Shown here: in pieces, positions 60,461 to 64,000 of the stretch
Position numbering within the stretch: position 1 is the stretch's first letter
Layout: each line of letters opens with the position of its first letter
NCBI GenBank assembly: GCA_940746715.1
Contig: CALNWN010000002.1
Coordinates: 1-64,000 of the forward strand
Source of the DNA: an uncultured Paraburkholderia sp.
GTDB lineage: Bacteria; Pseudomonadota; Gammaproteobacteria; Burkholderiales; Burkholderiaceae
Length of the DNA stretch: 64,000 bases
Direction: 5' to 3'
Translations under genes and position numbers: made by a program
Notes under the pieces: model-generated
Told to the model about the DNA's origin: nothing
What the model saw: only the letters and a program-made list of their open reading frames with translations
The model's database searches: none

Positions 60461-61521
60461 AGCAGCTCATGAGTGATTTGAAGAAACGATCGGCGCGGAA
60501 GGCGTGATCGAACACATGGCGGGCATTGGCACCCATGCGGCGGCATTCCTCTATCGACAATGCATTGAGTTGGTCGGCGAGGCATGCGCCGCTCAACTCC
60601 CGCAACAGGAGACCGTTGTAGCCATGAATCACCTGCTCGGGCAAAGAGCCCTCACTGGATACGACGAGCACCTTGCCAGCCCGCATCGCCTCGATAGGAA
60701 CAAGCGCGAGGCCCTCCCATCTGGAAGGCACTACGATCACATCCATGTTGAGCATCGCACGGCACGTATCGTCCGGCCCAACCCAGCCGTGATAGGTGAC
60801 CCGTGGATCGTCGGACTGCACGTTCACACCGCCGCGCACTGCAGCACCAAACACGTGCACGTGCAGTCCCTCCCTGAGCAGCGGAATCGCGTTGAGAAGA
60901 ATGTCGAATCCCTTCTGATAGTCGAGCCTTCCGAAATAGCCGATATGGATTCTCGTCACAGGGTTCAATGTCAACGCAGCGGTCTCGATCGAGCGCTCGC
61001 TCACGCTGTCGGGCGCGATGCCTGTGTAGACGAGGTCGATATTGTCGAGCCCGATACCGTGCCGCTTGGCCGCGCGTACCTCGTCGAACGACATGCACAG
61101 AATCCGGGTGCAGCGGTTGGACATCGCCCGTTCGACAAACGCAAACGCATGACGCGTAACGGGCGCGATGTCCCGTTTCATGAACGACCATGCATGCGGC
61201 GTGTAGAGGATCTTTTCGTCACGAAATCGATTCAAGCGCACATACATGCCCGGAAAAGTACTGTGGCAATGAATGACATCGGCCTGCAAACCGACGAGTA
61301 CTTTTTTAGCTTGTGAGCAATCGCGGGATGAGAAGCGGGTTCCGGCTCGAACGGTAATGAACAACCGAGATCCCCGCTACGCCGATGTTGGCGAGCTTCA
61401 GATTTCTCGGATCGCACAAGAGCACGATTTCGTGCCCCATGTTACGTTGCTCGACCATCAGCGCACGGACGTAGTTGGCCACACCACCTATCCATGTCTC
61501 AACCACATGTACGATCTTCAT
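60447..61521 (-). pseudogene. GT4 glycosyltransferase, frameshifted
   Basis: Family 4 glycosyltransferase of about 357 residues. Seen: MKIVHVVETWIGGVANYVRA, VIHCHSTFPGMYVRLNRF, ILYTPHAWSFMKRDIAPV, RIHIGYFGRLDYQKGFDILL and VVPSRWEGLALVPIEAMRAG (donor-binding E-x7-E). A one-base change near 61310 creates a TAA (LLTS-KKVLV expected), stopping translation after 71 residues. All later motifs are intact. Confidence 0.83.
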
Positions 61522-61617
61522 GTCGAACTCACCGAAGCAGAAAGGGAAGTACGGACGTTTTCGCCACCACGTAGCGAAACAGCTGTTCAGGCGGTTGAAA
61601 TAGAGGCTGCATTCCCG

Positions 61618-63846
61618 TTATTTCGTCAATTTGCGGTCGTATCGATAAGCGACATAGCGATATGAGCCGTATTTCGAGCGATAACCGAATGCGCGTGCAT
61701 CGACCGCATTGAAGATCACGCCTTTCAACGTTGCGTTAGCCCGCTGCAGATGCCGTGCGCTTTCGGTAAGTTCGCCGATAACCGTTCGCTGGAACCGTGC
61801 AATCAGAAAAGTGGTGCCCGCACCGCTTGCGAGGATGCCGGCATCGGCAACGGCGAGTACAGGTGGCGCGTCGATCACAACCAGCTCGTAGCGTTCGCTG
61901 AGGCGCTGCATCAGCCGACTCATGCTTTCGCTCATCAACAGTTCCGCTGCATTGGGCGGAATGCTGCCGGTCGTGATCAGATCGAGCCCTTCGGAAACGT
62001 CGTGCCGGATCACTTCGTCGAGCGAAGCCTCTCCGGACAATACGTTCGACAGCCCCTTCCCGCGCGAAACGCCGAAGTACTGGTTGAGGTAACCGCGCCG
62101 CATGTCGGCGTCGACAAGAATCACGCGTTTTTCGGTGCTGGCCATGATCGCGGCGAGATTCGACGCTACGAACGACTTGCCCACACCGGGGCCCGGCCCC
62201 GTCAACAGCAGACGATTGTTGGGCGCGTCGAGCATCGCAAAACGCAGTGCGGTGCGTAGACTGCGCAAGCTTTCAATAGACGGCTCGTCAGGGCGTACCG
62301 CCGCGAGCAGTGCGAGGCCCGAGCGGCGGGTGCGAATCGCTTCGTCGAGCGTGCGCTGTTCCGTCGAGTAGGGAATCGCGCCATACACGTTGAGCCCGGC
62401 GTAGCGTTCAATGTCCTGGACATCCGTGATACCGCCATAGAAGTGCTCGCGTGCAAAAGCAGTCGCGACGCCGATCATCAAGCCGGCAATCAACGCAAGA
62501 CCCATCACGAGCGGCTTTTTCGGTTGAACCGGCTCTTCCGGAATGCGCGCGGTATCTACTTGCCGGACATTGCCGACCTTGCCGGCCGACACCAGCTTCA
62601 GCTGCTGCAAATTGTTCAGCGCGCCGAGGTAGACGTCCGTATTGACCTGCACGTCGCGCATCAACGCCACCGTACCCTGCTCCAGATTCGGCAGCGATTT
62701 TATCCGGCCGTCTATCGCCTGGAGCCGCGCCTTCATCGCGGCGATCTGCTGTTCTACTGCGCGCACCGAAGGATGATCGGGCGAGTAGCCGCTCGCCAGT
62801 TCGGCGCGCTTTTGCTGCAAGGTCAACAGATTGGTTTGCCACGCAACCGTCTCCTGCAAAAGCGTCTATGCTTCGAGACCGAGGTCGTATGTGCCCTTCG
62901 AATTCCGGTAGGCGTTGTAGCGTTGTTCTGCCTGTTCCACATCGTGTTTCAGGCCCGGCAACAGTCCCTCCAGAAATGCGGCAGACTTGTTAGTCTCGGC
63001 TGCTTTGCGCTTGATGTTTTGCGCAACGTACGCACTCCCAAGAGAATTGAGAATGGCGGTGATCTGCTCCGGGTCTCTGCCACGCAGCGATGCAGTAATG
63101 ATGTCGCTCTGCTTGCCTTTCTGTTCGACGGTTAGCTTCTTCTGCAGCGCTTCGAGCGTCAGGAGTTTCGAATAACGTGTGAGAGAAAATGCCGCCCCCT
63201 GCTTGCCGCTTATTTGATTAACGAGCAGTCGGAACTGGCCAATGCTTTGATTCGAAACTATCGGTTCTCCCACCACCCCTTCGATCGGCGAATCGAGGTC
63301 CGACTGTGTGACGCGAAACCGGTTATTGCCGAGCAACGTGAGCTTGAAGCCCTTGCCGATGAGGCCGGACGGCACGTCGAATTGCTCGACCGCAATCGAT
63401 TTGCTCCCCCAGCAGAAGCCACCCATACCCAACAGTCCCGGATTGGACAGGGAGCTATTGTTATCGGCTATCAGCCAGCCGATGAGCGGAAAACGGCGCG
63501 GCGCGGCGTCGATATAAAGGCGAAGATCGTTCACCGCCTGATCGACCACCGCGCGCGACTGCAGGATTTCGACTTCACCTTCCGCCTGCGTTTTGACGTC
63601 GAAGAGAGACGATACGTCGCCGAGTAATGACGTCGCGCTGGTCGGGTTGTCCTCCTCGACCTGAATCATGATGTTGGCTTCGTAGTTCGGACGCGCCAGA
63701 AACGCATACGCGGTGCCGAGAAGCACGATTACGGCGCAAATTGCTGCAATCAACCAACGGCTTCCGACCAGCACATCCACATAGCGAATGAGATCGGCAT
63801 CCTCGTCGACTGGATCACCCACGGTCATGTCAATTTTATTGTTCAT
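61618..63846 (-). pseudogene. bceF: Bacterial tyrosine kinase / polysaccharide co-polymerase split by TAG
   Basis: Wzc/BceF-type BY-kinase controlling polymer length. Seen: N-terminal Wzz domain with two membrane segments (WLIAAICAVIVLLGTAYAF and PLVMGLALIAGLMIGVATAF), Walker A GPGPGVGKSF, Walker A-prime ILVDADMRRG, Walker B LVVIDAPPV and a C-terminal tyrosine cluster (RSKYGSYRYVAYRYDRK). CAG is TAG near 62865 (GLEAQTLLQ expected) within the periplasmic coiled coil, in a single frame. The symbol follows the cepacian cluster by similarity only. Confidence 0.86.
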
Positions 63847-63861
63847 CGTCTCTACGTCTCT

Positions 63862-64000
63862 CTAAGCGAGTGCCTTAATGCGCGACGTCCAGGATTCAGT
63901 GCCACGAGCGATCAACTCGTACACCTCGTAAAAATGCGAGAGCGGCTTGCGATAAGGATCGGGCACATCCAAATCTTCTGCGTCGCCGAGCCGGAAGACC
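63862..64000 (-). CDS. Low-molecular-weight protein tyrosine phosphatase, C-terminal part
   Basis: The window ends inside this gene. The last 45 codons read VFRLGDAEDLDVPDPYRKPL, SHFYEVYELIARGTESW and TAG 63862. DVPDPY holds the general-acid Asp of Wzb/BceD-type phosphatases, which dephosphorylate the BY-kinase encoded next. The N-terminal CX5R loop lies outside the window. Confidence 0.78.
   Translation of the reverse strand, partial: VFRLGDAEDLDVPDPYRKPLSHFYEVYELIARGTESWTSRIKALA

Overview
The window looks like Burkholderiaceae DNA (Paraburkholderia/Caballeronia type): high GC, Burkholderia-style gene sets such as a choline-to-glycine catabolic supercluster, DUF4148 proteins and a cepacian-like polysaccharide cluster, and Shine-Dalgarno sites close to AAGGAG. 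Its most striking property is decay. I count about 18 intact genes against about 47 that carry nonsense codons, frameshifts, truncations or deletion fusions. Several lesions are multi-codon deletions or gene fusions, so sequencing error alone cannot explain them, although some single-base indels in G/C runs could be errors. This density resembles the reduced genomes of obligate leaf-nodule Burkholderia symbionts. That assignment is an inference; I cannot run a phylogeny.

Layout. 0.2-9.3 kb: an ABC ATPase, an orphan NuoM-like subunit with an in-frame TAG, a small peroxidase-like protein, a HAD hydrolase, a deletion chimera of a lipoprotein phosphoesterase and a di-haem cytochrome c peroxidase, an SDR, a BON protein and a DUF4148-like protein. 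9.3-39.3 kb: nearly the whole choline/glycine-betaine pathway. Import is by proV/proW/choX and a second binding protein. Choline is oxidised by betA and betB under betI. Glycine betaine is demethylated by gbcA/gbcB, dimethylglycine by dgcA/dgcB with etfA/etfB, and sarcosine by soxD/soxA/soxG, with soxB absent. One-carbon units are handled by glyA, purU and fdhA. GlxA/AraC regulators (GbdR-like) sit beside the genes. Most of the enzymes are broken, while proV, one regulator, soxG, a dipeptidase, etfA/B and one binding protein are open.

39.3-42.9 kb: gene debris (LysR, UspA and VTT membrane-protein remnants, IS21-like terminal repeats) and two small intact genes (YCII-like, isochorismatase-like). 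42.9-48.2 kb: a decayed dihydroxyacetone-kinase and polyol-type ABC transporter operon on the minus strand. At 48.23 kb it meets a MocR regulator on the plus strand, and both genes have lost their 5' ends at the same point. 49.5-55.6 kb: tauE, a GntR-like dyad and remnant, a GlxA regulator, an SDR, a secreted epoxide hydrolase, DUF4148, Ohr, and an H-NS gene split by TGA. 55.7-64 kb: an exopolysaccharide cluster on the minus strand (GH71-like hydrolase, flippase, two glycosyltransferases, pyruvyl transferase, BY-kinase, phosphatase), almost every gene damaged.

The least expected feature is a 40-bp palindromic element found twice, each time inside a coding sequence and in the same orientation relative to transcription: at 13122-13161 in choX, where it forms part of an exact 15-codon in-frame insertion, and at 58915-58954 in a glycosyltransferase gene. 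I recognise no CRISPR array, rRNA or tRNA gene.
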